A DNA stretch of 64,000 bases from Bin87 sp963668585 (GCA_963668585.1 OY764869.1:1860001-1924000), one strand, 5' to 3'; positions 16,436 to 25,853 are shown, counted from the first letter of the stretch. The notes: generated from the sequence alone by a model not told the origin. Translations and numbers: made by a program.

Positions 16436-19400
16436 ATGTGGCACATAGCTTCACATAGACGAAATCGCCGCCCAATCGCGATTGCGCTTGCGTCCATCGC
16501 CGCGGCTGGAATAGCGCTGGCAGCGACTCTGGCGGTCGGTTCCCTGCAACCCGGAGCGCGGGCATCCGGTGATCTTCCCGACTCGACAATACTGGTCGGC
16601 ACCGGACAAGGGGAAGGACAATCCGTATCCAAGATAACCCTGGTCAGCAACCTCGGCCGGATCTCGCATCCTGAGCATTGGGAACGGGTTGGGCCCGGAG
16701 AGGGCGTGGTGTACGCCCAGGCCCAGGGGTTCACGACCGGCAACAACGATGATGGTTACACCATTTCAAAGATCGTTGCTTACGTGAAAGGCGTCGGTTC
16801 GGGCGACACGCCCCAGGTCAGCATCTATGCATCTGATTCGGACGGCAACCCCGATAACATCCTGTACACCCTGACCAATCCGGCATCGTTTTCGAACGAC
16901 GCGCAAAACACGTTCTCGGCTCCGCCCAATGCCCGGTTGGCTTCTGAAACGGACTATTTCGTGGTATTCGAGAACGACGTTGTCGTAACGAGTACGGAGC
17001 ATTACCGGGTGGGGTTTGTCGAAGGTAGCGGACACGATGCCAACGCGGCGGCAGGCTGGACTCTCGACACCGAACAGGAATACCCCATCCTGGTTTCGAT
17101 ACGCGGTTCCATAGACACGGGATACGAACTCACCAGGAGTCCCAATTCGACGAATTCCAACAGCGCCAGGAATGAGCAGGCCACAAACTACATCGAGAAC
17201 AATGTGGTCGACAAGTATGGGGATGACCATGCCTGGGTCCGCACTGCGTGGAGCGATCATCCTCTTCCAGTGAGAGTGGGCAATTACAACAACCCAGGGT
17301 TCTACGTGTATTCCATCGGCGGGGCGCAGGGTTTCAGTGGCGTGGCTCGCGGCTTGCGTTGGGGATTCACTACGTCGGGGTACAAGTCGAAGGTGGTCGT
17401 TTTGCATGAACTGGCCCACCATTTCGTGCTGGACCATCGCGTGCCGGACGTGCCGGGAGCAGTTGGTGTCGGTTGGCTCTATTTCAACCACCGAGTCAAA
17501 GGGGATTGCCCAGTCGGAGAAATCTATGCCGACTTATTGGGCTACCAAACGCACCGCGTGGCAACTGATCGGGTCGGGTACCTTTGGAACTGCCGCGAGA
17601 TAGCTAACAGCAATGGCAAGCCCGACTCAGAGAGCATCAGAGTGGCCCGCAGTGTCGCGAAAGGCGAGATTGCAGACTGGTTTTACGAACACTACGACGG
17701 TGGCGACGGAACGGTGGATATGGACGCGGTCTGGGCTGACCTGAAGGTGGCGAACAACAAACGCATCGCCACCTACGCGATGCGCGACATGTTCGGAGGA
17801 TTCTGTTCACCGCGAGAAGCGAACTGGGCGCTGGGGTCCGCCGGGCCGTCCCATGGGAACCCGTGGCGGGATGGCGGATGCCACTGGCGAAAACCTCAAG
17901 ACATGGCGATCGTCACCCATAACGGGTCGCTGGCGGTCACGTGGGACCCTCATCTGTATGAGACAGGGCCGAATGTCAGCCACTATGCCGTACAGTGGCG
18001 CACAGCCGATCAAGACTTTGACGCGACGCGGCGGGCGCTGGTGTCGGAAACTGCCGACCTGTCACACACCATTGATGGCCTCACCGACGGGGTGGAACAC
18101 TTCGTGCGCGTAGCCGCTGTCCACAGCAATTCGCCAACGGTTATCCAGGACAATGACGGGCACAACCGATGGGTCGCGTTCTCCGCGGTTCCGGGGAAGC
18201 CGGCCGCTCCGGTTTCCCTGAGCGTAACGCCTGGAGATCACGAGATCCGTTTGACGTGGGACGAACCGGTGCATAGCGAAATCGAGCTAAGCGGTTATCA
18301 AGTTGACTGGAAGACAGGGAGCCAGGATTTTGACGAATCACGGCGCCTTGACCTGGCTCCGGCTGCGACTGAGTCAGCAGTAATCCCGGGATTGCAAAAC
18401 GGTGTCTTCTACACTGTCCGCGTCTCGGCCGTGTCACATGATGGGACGATAGGCAAACCGTCCTGGAAGACGGTTGCGCCCGCCGGCCCGCCGGAATCGC
18501 CCACCGACATATCGGCGGTGGGCGGCAAGAACTCGCTGCTGGTGTACTGGCAGCGCCCTGCCTCGGGCACAATACATGACGGTTACGTAGTGCAATGGCG
18601 CACCCGAGGCACCTATGAACCCGGCAACGAGGTCAACGTCTGGAGACCGTGGGACACGCAGGAACTGGTCAGGAACATGGCTGGACACGGACGGTATTAC
18701 GTTCGGGTGTTGGCACGCAACTTCCTGGGCCGCAGCGAGCCGTCGGGGGAAGTCTTCGTGATGTCCGGCGCGCCCGGGGGTCTTACAGACGTTTCCGCCG
18801 AGGTACGTCCGGGCGGAGGGTTCAACATAACCTGGGGCCGACCAGACCCTTACTATCCCAACAATCCCGATTTTCGTCCGGTGCGCAACTTCGGCAACAA
18901 GCGGCCCATCCGTGACGCTGACGGCAACACGGTCCCGCAGTACCGATACGACATTGAGTACAAACTCGCCGACGGTGAGCCAGGTGGTTGGTGCCCGCAG
19001 AGCAGTTACCGCGACGTGGGCGTGGGCAATGACACCCTCAACAGCGACGCGTTGACTTTGAACCTGACCAGCTTCTGCGACGACGCGGAGCCGGTCATCG
19101 GCGAACGTTACAACACCCGCATACGGGCGGCGTACGTGTGGCACCAATCCGGCGACACCAACCCGCGCAATGGGCCGTGGGTGTACAGCGGGCCGGTGGT
19201 GTATGACCTGGCCGGCGGGCCACCGGGTACGCCGGCGGGCATCGAGGCTGTGGGAGGGAAGGCGTCCCTGCTGGTCTCCTGGGACCCGCCGTCGAGCGGC
19301 GGCACCGTGGGCGGCTACATCATCCAATGGCGTACCCGAGGCACGTACGAGGACGATGACCAAGTCATCGTTGATGACCCGTCGGCGCGTTCGCATCTGC

Positions 19401-19963
19401 TGACCGGCATGGCGGGCCATGGGCGATACTACGTGCGGATTAAAGCTTTCAACCTGCTGGGCGAGAGCACAACCACAGGAGACTATTTCGTGATGTCCGG
19501 CGCGCCCAGGGCTCCGGCCACGGTTTCCGCAGAGGTTCGGGCGGCCGGCGGGTTCACCGTCGCGTGGGACAGGCCGGATCCGTATTATCCCAACAATCCC
19601 GATTTCCGCCCGGTGCGAAACTTCGGCAACAAGCGGCCCATCCGGGACGCTGACGGCAACACGGTCCCGCAGTATCGATATGACATTGAGTACAAACTCG
19701 CCGACGGTGAGTCCGATGGTTGGTGCTCTCAGAGCAGGTACCGCGACGTCGGCTTGGGCAACAACACCCTGAGCAGCGATGTGCTGACAGTGAACCTCAC
19801 CAGGTACTGCAACGGCGCGGCGCCGGTTGAGGGTGAGCGGTACAACTTCAGGGTCAGGGCGGCGTACGTGTGGCACCAATCCGGCGACACCAACCCGCGC
19901 AATGGGCCGTGGGCTTACAGCGGGCCGGTGGTGTACGACCCCACTGTGTACAACCAGAACTGA
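16436..19963 (+). CDS. Large secreted zinc-metalloprotease-like protein with fibronectin-type-III-like repeats
   Basis: 1,175 residues. A signal peptide (basic start, hydrophobic core at about residues 16-35, likely cleavage after ARA near 43) leads to a domain with the zincin motif HELAHHFVLDH (H324, E325, H328, H334). This has the HExxHxxxxxH spacing of metzincins, with V in place of the usual glycine. From about residue 486 it has six fibronectin-III-like units; the last two pairs form a tandem duplication (residues 683-925 and 926-1169) of nearly identical sequence. It ends without a visible anchor, so it is probably released or surface-bound by the Fn3 part. The substrate is unknown. GGAG at 16425-16428 supports the start, and a GC-rich hairpin follows the stop. 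Confidence 0.82.
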   Translation: MWHIASHRRNRRPIAIALASIAAAGIALAATLAVGSLQPGARASGDLPDSTILVGTGQGEGQSVSKITLVSNLGRISHPEHWERVGPGEGVVYAQAQGFTTGNNDDGYTISKIVAYVKGVGSGDTPQVSIYASDSDGNPDNILYTLTNPASFSNDAQNTFSAPPNARLASETDYFVVFENDVVVTSTEHYRVGFVEGSGHDANAAAGWTLDTEQEYPILVSIRGSIDTGYELTRSPNSTNSNSARNEQATNYIENNVVDKYGDDHAWVRTAWSDHPLPVRVGNYNNPGFYVYSIGGAQGFSGVARGLRWGFTTSGYKSKVVVLHELAHHFVLDHRVPDVPGAVGVGWLYFNHRVKGDCPVGEIYADLLGYQTHRVATDRVGYLWNCREIANSNGKPDSESIRVARSVAKGEIADWFYEHYDGGDGTVDMDAVWADLKVANNKRIATYAMRDMFGGFCSPREANWALGSAGPSHGNPWRDGGCHWRKPQDMAIVTHNGSLAVTWDPHLYETGPNVSHYAVQWRTADQDFDATRRALVSETADLSHTIDGLTDGVEHFVRVAAVHSNSPTVIQDNDGHNRWVAFSAVPGKPAAPVSLSVTPGDHEIRLTWDEPVHSEIELSGYQVDWKTGSQDFDESRRLDLAPAATESAVIPGLQNGVFYTVRVSAVSHDGTIGKPSWKTVAPAGPPESPTDISAVGGKNSLLVYWQRPASGTIHDGYVVQWRTRGTYEPGNEVNVWRPWDTQELVRNMAGHGRYYVRVLARNFLGRSEPSGEVFVMSGAPGGLTDVSAEVRPGGGFNITWGRPDPYYPNNPDFRPVRNFGNKRPIRDADGNTVPQYRYDIEYKLADGEPGGWCPQSSYRDVGVGNDTLNSDALTLNLTSFCDDAEPVIGERYNTRIRAAYVWHQSGDTNPRNGPWVYSGPVVYDLAGGPPGTPAGIEAVGGKASLLVSWDPPSSGGTVGGYIIQWRTRGTYEDDDQVIVDDPSARSHLLTGMAGHGRYYVRIKAFNLLGESTTTGDYFVMSGAPRAPATVSAEVRAAGGFTVAWDRPDPYYPNNPDFRPVRNFGNKRPIRDADGNTVPQYRYDIEYKLADGESDGWCSQSRYRDVGLGNNTLSSDVLTVNLTRYCNGAAPVEGERYNFRVRAAYVWHQSGDTNPRNGPWAYSGPVVYDPTVYNQN
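18482..19942 (+). repeat. In-gene tandem duplication, two units of about 730 nt
   Basis: Unit A is 18482-19210 (729 nt) and unit B 19211-19942 (732 nt), each encoding two Fn3-like domains. Long stretches are almost identical, for example around DPYYPNNPDFRPVRNFGNK in both. The high similarity indicates a recent duplication or ongoing gene conversion, and makes this a likely spot for assembly collapse or copy-number variation. Confidence 0.85.
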
Positions 19964-19971
19964 CACTGATC

Positions 19972-20006
19972 CGGGCCCCGCCGCGTTTCCGCGCCGGCGG
20001 GGCCCG
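19972..20006 (+). terminator. GC-rich hairpin after the secreted protease gene
   Basis: Perfect 12-bp arms CGGGCCCCGCCG (19972-19983) and CGGCGGGGCCCG (19995-20006), 8 nt after the stop. No T run follows, so termination may be weak or assisted. Confidence 0.55.
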
Positions 20007-20210
20007 AGGTTAAGAGGTTAATGGGACGCCGGCGTCCACTGAACCAGGAGTCTGCGCGACAACGTTGGGCTTTGGGTTGCTCTGCAAGCTTCAAGGCACA
20101 CGTGGGGCGACGTTGGCACCTCCAATGGGCGGCGGGCGGTTTTTGGTCGCCGCCGTGGACTTTCTCTACGACCACATCATCGAATCTGTGGAATGCGCGG
20201 CCGCTTTGGG

Positions 20211-22070
20211 TCAGTTCAAGCGGGTGATACGGTTCTGGGGGCCGGGGGCGACCGCTTCGGCATTGGCGAAGTAGGCGGTCAGAGCATCCAGGTCAAGCGC
20301 GCCGCCGAGCCTGTCCGTACCATCGGCCAGTACGCTGTAGCGATCGCCGCCATCGGCCATGAAACTGTTGACGGTCACGCGGTAGCCGGCGTCAGGATCC
20401 ACGACCTGGCCTTCGATGGTGATACTCACCGGATCCACCTTTGAGCCGGTTGGTTGGGCGGCGTCCCAGGTGTAGCTGAACCCCGTGGAAACCTGGACGA
20501 TCCTGCTGTAGCCCGGTTCCGGATTGTCGAACTGGCTCTCGAGCAGGATGTGGATCTGGGCGCCGGTCAGCGACATGGTGACCAGACTGTTGCCGAAGGG
20601 ATGGACGGCGAAGCCTTCGCCGAAGGTGAATTCACCATCAGTCTCGCTGCCGGTAGCGGCGAATACTATGTCATCGCGGATGCCGCCGGAATTCATGAAC
20701 GCGACCACGGCGTTGCCCGTATCGGCGTCCCGGGTCGCCGCAAGCTGAGCGTCCGCAATGACGTCGCCCAGCGCCGACTCGCCGGCCGCGTTCGTGTCCC
20801 TGCTGATGTCTGCGGTGGTCACGCCGATGACTGCGTTTGCCAACGGCCCCGACAGCACGGCGTACCTGTCGATGAGCGCGGTCAGCGCGGGATCGGGGGT
20901 GACGCCAGCCTGGGAGTTTGGGACGTTGTTGATCGCTGTGACCGTCAGGTCTTTGGTGGTCTGGTCCAGCGCCACGTCAATGACGGTGAACAGGCGGCCG
21001 CCGTTGTCGGCCATGGTCACCCACTTGCCGTCGATCTCGCAGGTGAACTGATCGTTGGTATGACCAGCAATCACCAGGTCCACCGCGTCGTCGAGTTGGG
21101 CGGTGATGTCCGCAATCGGGCCGGTGAGTCCCGATCCACAATCGTTTTGCCCGCCGTCGGAGAACCCGCCTTCGTGAAGCAGGACGGCGATGGCTTCGAT
21201 ACCCTCTTCACGCAGGCGTAGCGCCAGGGAGTTGACTGTTTCGGCCTCGTCCTGAAACGTCAGGCCCTCCACCCCGCTGCGGGCGACAATGCTGGGCGTC
21301 CCTTCCAGGGTCAATCCGATGAACGCCACCTTCACGCCCTGGTAATCCTGGATGGCATAGGGCGGGAAGATCGTTTTCCCGGTCGCGTCATCGATGACGT
21401 TGGCGGCGAGGAACTGGAAGTCGGCGCCCGCAAAGGGATCACCGTCGAGGTCGCCGTCGACCGGGTGCGGCCCGCCGTTCTGCATTCGCAGCAGTTCTGC
21501 CATTCCCTCATCGAACTCATGGTTGCCCACGCCGTTGAAGTCCAGGCCCATCAGGTTCATGGCTTCAATGGTGGGTTCGTCGTGGAAAAGCGCCGAGATC
21601 AGTGGTGACGCCCTGATGAGGTCCCCGGCCGACACGAACACGGAGTTCTTCGCTCCATCAGCGGCGGCGGCGAGATTGGCTGCCAGGTAGTCCGCGCGGC
21701 CAACCCCGCCAAAAGAGCCGGACGAAGTCGCTATGTTGCCGTGGAAATCATTGATCGCCAGGATCCGGAGCCGCACCTCCTGGGCCTCGCCCACAGGCTG
21801 GTCGCTGGATTGAGGAAGCGAGGGGACGATTCGGGTCACCGGTAATTCCCTGGTTATTTCAACCTGGCGTGTGACCTCAATCTCGACCATTCCCTCCCTG
21901 CTTCTCTCGACCAACCGCGTCACCGGCACTTCTCGGGTCACTTCAACCTCTGTGGGCGATGGTGGACTGGTGCAACCGATGATGGACAGCGCTGCCAGGG
22001 CACAGATCATTGCGATCAAAGGTCTCAACTTCCCGTCCTCCCACGTCCGGCGAGACAGATAACTTCGCAA
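20211..22070 (-). CDS. Lipoprotein 5'-nucleotidase / 2',3'-cyclic phosphodiesterase (UshA/CpdB family)
   Basis: 619 residues. A signal peptide ends in the lipobox SIIGC (about residue 33), followed by a low-complexity linker rich in E-V-T-R repeats (about 40-82), a feature of Chloroflexota lipoproteins. The metallophosphatase domain starts at RILAINDFHGN, with GNHEFDEG and VIAGHTND as further metal ligands. The C-terminal 5'-nucleotidase domain has the substrate-binding NSGGIRDD and ends with the strand before NRITRLN. The enzyme should hydrolyse extracellular nucleotides for phosphate and nucleoside uptake. The gene is convergent with the protease gene and has no operon partner. Confidence 0.9.
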   Translation of the reverse strand: MRSYLSRRTWEDGKLRPLIAMICALAALSIIGCTSPPSPTEVEVTREVPVTRLVERSREGMVEIEVTRQVEITRELPVTRIVPSLPQSSDQPVGEAQEVRLRILAINDFHGNIATSSGSFGGVGRADYLAANLAAAADGAKNSVFVSAGDLIRASPLISALFHDEPTIEAMNLMGLDFNGVGNHEFDEGMAELLRMQNGGPHPVDGDLDGDPFAGADFQFLAANVIDDATGKTIFPPYAIQDYQGVKVAFIGLTLEGTPSIVARSGVEGLTFQDEAETVNSLALRLREEGIEAIAVLLHEGGFSDGGQNDCGSGLTGPIADITAQLDDAVDLVIAGHTNDQFTCEIDGKWVTMADNGGRLFTVIDVALDQTTKDLTVTAINNVPNSQAGVTPDPALTALIDRYAVLSGPLANAVIGVTTADISRDTNAAGESALGDVIADAQLAATRDADTGNAVVAFMNSGGIRDDIVFAATGSETDGEFTFGEGFAVHPFGNSLVTMSLTGAQIHILLESQFDNPEPGYSRIVQVSTGFSYTWDAAQPTGSKVDPVSITIEGQVVDPDAGYRVTVNSFMADGGDRYSVLADGTDRLGGALDLDALTAYFANAEAVAPGPQNRITRLN

Positions 22071-22541
22071 TCAACGATACAATGAAACATACTGGGGCGC
22101 CACGGCGCGCGATTGACAGACCGTGGTGGGAGCGGGGATGTTCCCGCGGGTACTGCTGCGCCCACCCTGCCGTCTCGCCGCAGGTGTAGCGGCCGACCGG
22201 CCGTGCTGCCGCCGTGCTTCCAGCGATTTGGGCGCTCGTGGGTGGGAGAGCCGTGCTGCACACTGCGGGGCAAGACGGACGAGCAGGCTGCGCCCTTCCG
22301 GCGTATCACGGGCCTGACCCGGGAAAACGGCAACGTTATGGCAGTTCCAGCATCCGCGGGAACCATAGAAACCCAGTTGGTCTGGCAACCTGGGACTTGC
22401 CCATGCACTGGGATCCGTTTTTGGGAGGGCCAGCGCCGTCAGAGCGAACCTTGATCATGGCGCTGGACAGCGCCACCGCTCAGAGTCAGTAATCGCCATG
22501 CGGAGATGTCATCATCTCCGCATGGGTAGTGTGAACAGGCG
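22071..22541. other. Intergenic region, 471 nt
   Basis: No convincing gene; the small open frames have no domain or ribosome-binding site. It should hold the promoter of the leftward nucleotidase gene, and near its right end the hairpin at 22496-22525 downstream of the solute-binding-protein gene. Confidence 0.5.
22496..22525 (-). terminator. Perfect hairpin downstream of the UGA-containing SBP gene
   Basis: Thirteen-base arms CCATGCGGAGATG (22496-22508) and CATCTCCGCATGG (22513-22525) with a 4-nt loop, 17 nt beyond the stop of the leftward gene. There is no T run on the minus strand, so it may be a factor-assisted terminator or a 3' stabiliser. Confidence 0.5.
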
Positions 22542-23462
22542 CTAATCGTCTGCTGCCGCCGGTTCCGCGAGGCGGTTGTCGATCAGGTCCACGCTGCACG
22601 CCGCGCCGTCGAGCAACCCCCAGCGTACCATCCAGTGGTAGGTGTCCTCAACGATCTCGTCGGTGTAAGGCGTGTTGTACGAGTATCGGATACGGGACAG
22701 GTGAAAGTCCTCGGGGGTGATCCCGCCGTATTGGGCAGCCACCGCCGCGAATCGTGGCTCGTCGATGAGGTAGTGGAGATACTTCCGTTTGTCGGCGTTG
22801 ATCCGGTTCACGGCGCTGACGATCGCCCGGTTGATGGCGGCGAACGTTTCCTCATCCATGTTGTCGCTGGCGTTCTCGGCGCCCAGGTAATGGCCCTCGC
22901 ACACCGGGCGGCAGCCCAGCTTTTCGGCCAGGGTAATCCAGGGTTCCATGAGGGCGGCGGCTTCCACATCGCCTTTCATCATGGCCTCAAAACGGAACTG
23001 GGGAGAGCCGTGATGAACCAACTTGATCTTTTCCTCGGGCAGATAGCCCGACAAAAGCCGCAGCGCGACGTAGTGAGAACCGGCATGGAACTGGACGGCC
23101 ACGGGTTTGTTCCCCAGCGTGCCGGGGTAGTAATGCGGAGAGTCTGGGCGAACCAGGATGGCCTGGCTGGCTACGGCGGATCGGAGGGCGATGATGCGGG
23201 CGCCCTGTTTGCTTTCATAGGCCCGACGGACCTGCCCTTCTTCTCAAGCCCGGTAGATTGCTACCTGGGCCTCCTCAAAAGCCACGTGGCCCAGGATGGG
23301 GTTCACGTCGTCGGGGTTTTCGGTTGGGTTGACCCTGCCGCTGTTGAGCGCAGTGACGAATTCCATGTCAATGCCTTCGGCTTCAAACAATCCCTCGTCC
23401 TTGGCCACCAGCCACGGCAGGCTAAAAACCACGCCGCTGATCTCGCTGACTACTTTCTTCAT
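22542..23462 (-). CDS. ABC-type solute-binding protein (NMT1/THI5-like) with an in-frame UGA
   Basis: 306 codons in one frame, interrupted by a single UGA at 23244-23246 (codon 73). Before it, FSLPWLVAKDEGLFEAEGID is typical of NMT1/SsuA-type binding proteins. After it the same frame continues without any other stop through SQAILVRPDSPHYYP, VQFHAGSHYVALRLL and MKGDVEAAALMEPW to the end. The start at 23462 is preceded by GAGGAG. There is no signal peptide, so it is not an ordinary periplasmic binding protein. The UGA may encode selenocysteine: a short hairpin (23219-23233) begins 11 nt after it, and I recall homologues having cysteine at this site, although that is unverified. Otherwise it is a recent nonsense mutation. 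It is divergent from an SDR/monooxygenase pair. Confidence 0.65.
23219..23233 (-). promoter_or_regulatory. Possible SECIS-like hairpin after an in-frame UGA
   Basis: On the minus strand AGGUC (11-15 nt after the UGA) pairs with GGCCU (21-25 nt after), one pair being G-U, around the loop CGUCG. The loop lies 16-20 nt after the UGA and has G as its second base, which fits the usual spacing rule for bacterial SECIS elements. The stem is short, so chance is a real alternative. Confidence 0.3.
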
Positions 23463-23816
23463 CTCAGCTGTCTCCTCAAGTTTTGGCATCTGTGCCGCGC
23501 AGTTTAGCAAAGCCCCCGTGTGCCGTCCATGCCGGCATTTCGGTGGGTCGGCCGCAGGGCGCACGGTATTGCCGTGAGACAGTCGCTCAACTCCGAACAG
23601 TCGCCATCGCTGGGGGAATTAGCACCCATCTGCAAGGTTGTAGTAAAGTACGCACGGGTTGGTCGTTCTTCGCATCTTCAGATTGGCCGCGATACGCGGG
23701 CCGGTACCCCAGCGCACCGATGCCGGGAAACGATTCCCCGAATGCACATACTTCGCCAGCAGGGCGTTGATGGTTCATCGATGTCAGACAATCTGAACCT
23801 GGACAAGGAATCCGAC
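23463..23816. other. Divergent intergenic region, 354 nt
   Basis: It separates the leftward SBP gene from the rightward SDR gene. The rightward frame is open through most of this region (from 23520) but the translated sequence has no SDR character, and AAGGAA before 23817 marks the likely start. No clear promoter pair could be placed. Confidence 0.45.
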
Positions 23817-24659
23817 ATGAACACAAACAACAAACCGGTCGCCGTGGTAATCGGGGCGACATCCAAATGGCAGTCCGATGGTCGCAACACGCACCTTGTC
23901 CACGGCGGGGAGATCGATGACAGCGACCTTCCCGTGGGCGTGCGTTGGGGCGTCGGCGGAGCGATCGCCCAAAAATTCGCGCAGGAAGGCTTCTACACGG
24001 TGTTGACCACCCGGAGTGCAGCCAACGCGACTCCGCTGGACGCCGCCATCAAAGAGCAGGGCGGGGACAGCATGATCGTGGAGTTGGACCTCTCCATCGC
24101 TGAGTCCATAGCGGCCGCGTTCGCCCAGATCCGGGAAGAAGCCGGAGACCCGGACGTGCTGGTTTATAACGCGGGCTACCTGGAGGGACGCGACCTTCCT
24201 CCGGAGATGGAGTTGCTCGAGCACATGCCGTTCGAGATGTTTGAAACCGCGCAGCACATATCCAGCAGCGGCCCCTTCCTGGTCGCCAAGGAAGTCCTGC
24301 CGGCCATGCGGGAGCGGGGCGAGGGTTCGATCCTGTTCTCCAACAACGCGGCGGGTCTGCGTGGCCGAAAGCGATACACCGGTCAGTCTCTGTATTACCC
24401 CAGGGTCATGATGCGGACGCTGGCGCAAGCGTTGACGGAGGAGTATTCCGAGCACGGTGTCCATGTGGCCAATGTGGTGATCGACGGCACCATCGACTCT
24501 CCCGGCACCCGAGCGATGCCGCGCGCCCAGCAAAATCCGGAGTTGTTGATCAATCCCGTCAAGATCGCAGAGGCGTTTTATTACCTGCACACGCAGGACA
24601 AGTCCTGCTGGACGCATGAACTCCAGTTGACCCCGTATCCCGTCAGGCCCAGCTTCTGA
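23817..24659 (+). CDS. Aberrant short-chain dehydrogenase/reductase lacking the usual catalytic Tyr/Lys
   Basis: 280 residues with the overall SDR plan but two departures. The cofactor loop is split: GATSK at residues 13-17 is followed by about 27 extra residues before GVGGAIAQKFA (45 onward). At the active site the segment is SLYYPRVMMRTLAQAL; aligned to YxxxK, the tyrosine position is Leu192 and the lysine position Arg196, although tyrosines lie at 193-194. VYNAG at about 117-121 is conserved. The protein may be catalytically altered, may use another residue, or may not be a dehydrogenase. Start chosen at 23817 (AAGGAA upstream) over the ATG at 23781. It precedes the monooxygenase gene at 24713 by 53 nt, probably in one operon. 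Confidence 0.78.
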   Translation: MNTNNKPVAVVIGATSKWQSDGRNTHLVHGGEIDDSDLPVGVRWGVGGAIAQKFAQEGFYTVLTTRSAANATPLDAAIKEQGGDSMIVELDLSIAESIAAAFAQIREEAGDPDVLVYNAGYLEGRDLPPEMELLEHMPFEMFETAQHISSSGPFLVAKEVLPAMRERGEGSILFSNNAAGLRGRKRYTGQSLYYPRVMMRTLAQALTEEYSEHGVHVANVVIDGTIDSPGTRAMPRAQQNPELLINPVKIAEAFYYLHTQDKSCWTHELQLTPYPVRPSF

Positions 24660-24712
24660 GTGGGCAGCCATTGGTTGGCAGGAAACCGCAAACGATTTGA
24701 AGGAGTGACCGG

Positions 24713-25777
24713 ATGGATGTTGGAATGATGATGATCTTCTCCAGTTACGGCTGGGAAGAGGGCTCCGACGGCCAGATGTGGCAGGAGGAGTTGCGACTCG
24801 CGGAAATCGCTGCCGATTCGGGATTTGATTGCCTCTGGTCGGCTGAGCACCATTTCAACGATTATTCCTTCGTGCCCGACAATCTCCAGTTGATGACGCA
24901 CGTTGCGGCGAAGCATCCCGACATCGACGTGGGCACCGCTGCGGTCATCCTGCCCTGGCATAACCCGTTGCGGGTTGCCGAGAACGCCGCCGTGCTCGAT
25001 TTGTTGAGCAACGGCCGGCTCCGCTTGGGGTTCGGGCGAGGCCTGGCGCGGCGGGAATTTGCAACCTTCGGGATCAGCATGGATGAGTCCCGGGAACGGT
25101 TCGATGAGGCGGCGCCCATGATAGTCAACGCCCTGAATACCGGTTTCATCGAGGGCGACGGCACGCATTACAAGCAGGCCCGCACCGAGATACGGCCCCG
25201 GCCGCAGCATTCATTCGACGGGAGAATCTACGCGGTGGCTGCCAGCGATGATTCCGTTCTGTCTGCCGCGAAGCTTGGCGCGCACATCATCATGTTCGCC
25301 GACCGGCCGTGGGAGATGCGTATGCCGGGTATCGAACGCGGCAGGGCCCTGCACCGGGAGTTTCATGGCACCGAACCCCCGAACCTGATGTTGACCGAGT
25401 TCGTGATTTGCGGCACCGACCTCGCGCAGTGCGAAGAGGAAGCCCGGCAGTACCAGGGGAAGTTTGTCGAGAGCAATTTTTATCACTATGAATTCCTGGG
25501 CGACCACTTCGGGACGGTGAAGGGTTACGACGCCTATCAGCAGAAGGCCGAAATCGCCCGATCCACCGGCCTCGAAGGGGCGGTTGAAGGGTTCATGAAG
25601 GCGGCCAGTTGGGGCACGCCCGACAAGATCCTCAGGGGGTTGGAGGACCGGCGGGCGTTGCTCGGAGATTTTGAGTTGAACGTCGCCTTCCGTTTCGGAG
25701 GCACGCCGCCCGAGGTGGCCGAACGGGGCATCAAGCTCTTCGCCGAAGAGGTGTTGCCGGTACTGAAATCCTGGTAG
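24713..25777 (+). CDS. LLM-class flavin-dependent monooxygenase (paralogue 2)
   Basis: 354 residues of the luciferase-like fold. Features are WSAEHHFNDY after the first helix, GTAAVILPWHNPLRVAE, and the signature LSNGRLRLGFGRGLARREF. The start is preceded by AAGGAG (24699-24704), followed by a canonical first strand (DVGMMMIFSS). It lies 53 nt downstream of the aberrant SDR and ends at a good terminator. The pairing with an SDR suggests a two-step oxidation, but the substrate is unknown. It is only distantly similar to the paralogues at 6102 and 34497, so the three were probably acquired or diverged long ago. Confidence 0.9.
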   Translation: MDVGMMMIFSSYGWEEGSDGQMWQEELRLAEIAADSGFDCLWSAEHHFNDYSFVPDNLQLMTHVAAKHPDIDVGTAAVILPWHNPLRVAENAAVLDLLSNGRLRLGFGRGLARREFATFGISMDESRERFDEAAPMIVNALNTGFIEGDGTHYKQARTEIRPRPQHSFDGRIYAVAASDDSVLSAAKLGAHIIMFADRPWEMRMPGIERGRALHREFHGTEPPNLMLTEFVICGTDLAQCEEEARQYQGKFVESNFYHYEFLGDHFGTVKGYDAYQQKAEIARSTGLEGAVEGFMKAASWGTPDKILRGLEDRRALLGDFELNVAFRFGGTPPEVAERGIKLFAEEVLPVLKSW

Positions 25778-25853
25778 CGTCCACCGGCGGGAGGGATGGC
25801 AACGGCAGCGCAGTCTCCGACCGCGGTTTTGCCACAGCGGAGCCAGTCAACGA

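Noticed and set aside
18434..19966. 510-codon minus-strand frame opposite the Fn3 repeats
   Set aside because: Repeats only because the sense strand repeats; no recognisable fold, no ribosome-binding site.
22113..22454. 113-codon frame upstream of the nucleotidase gene
   Set aside because: No domain; runs through the likely promoter region of the leftward gene.
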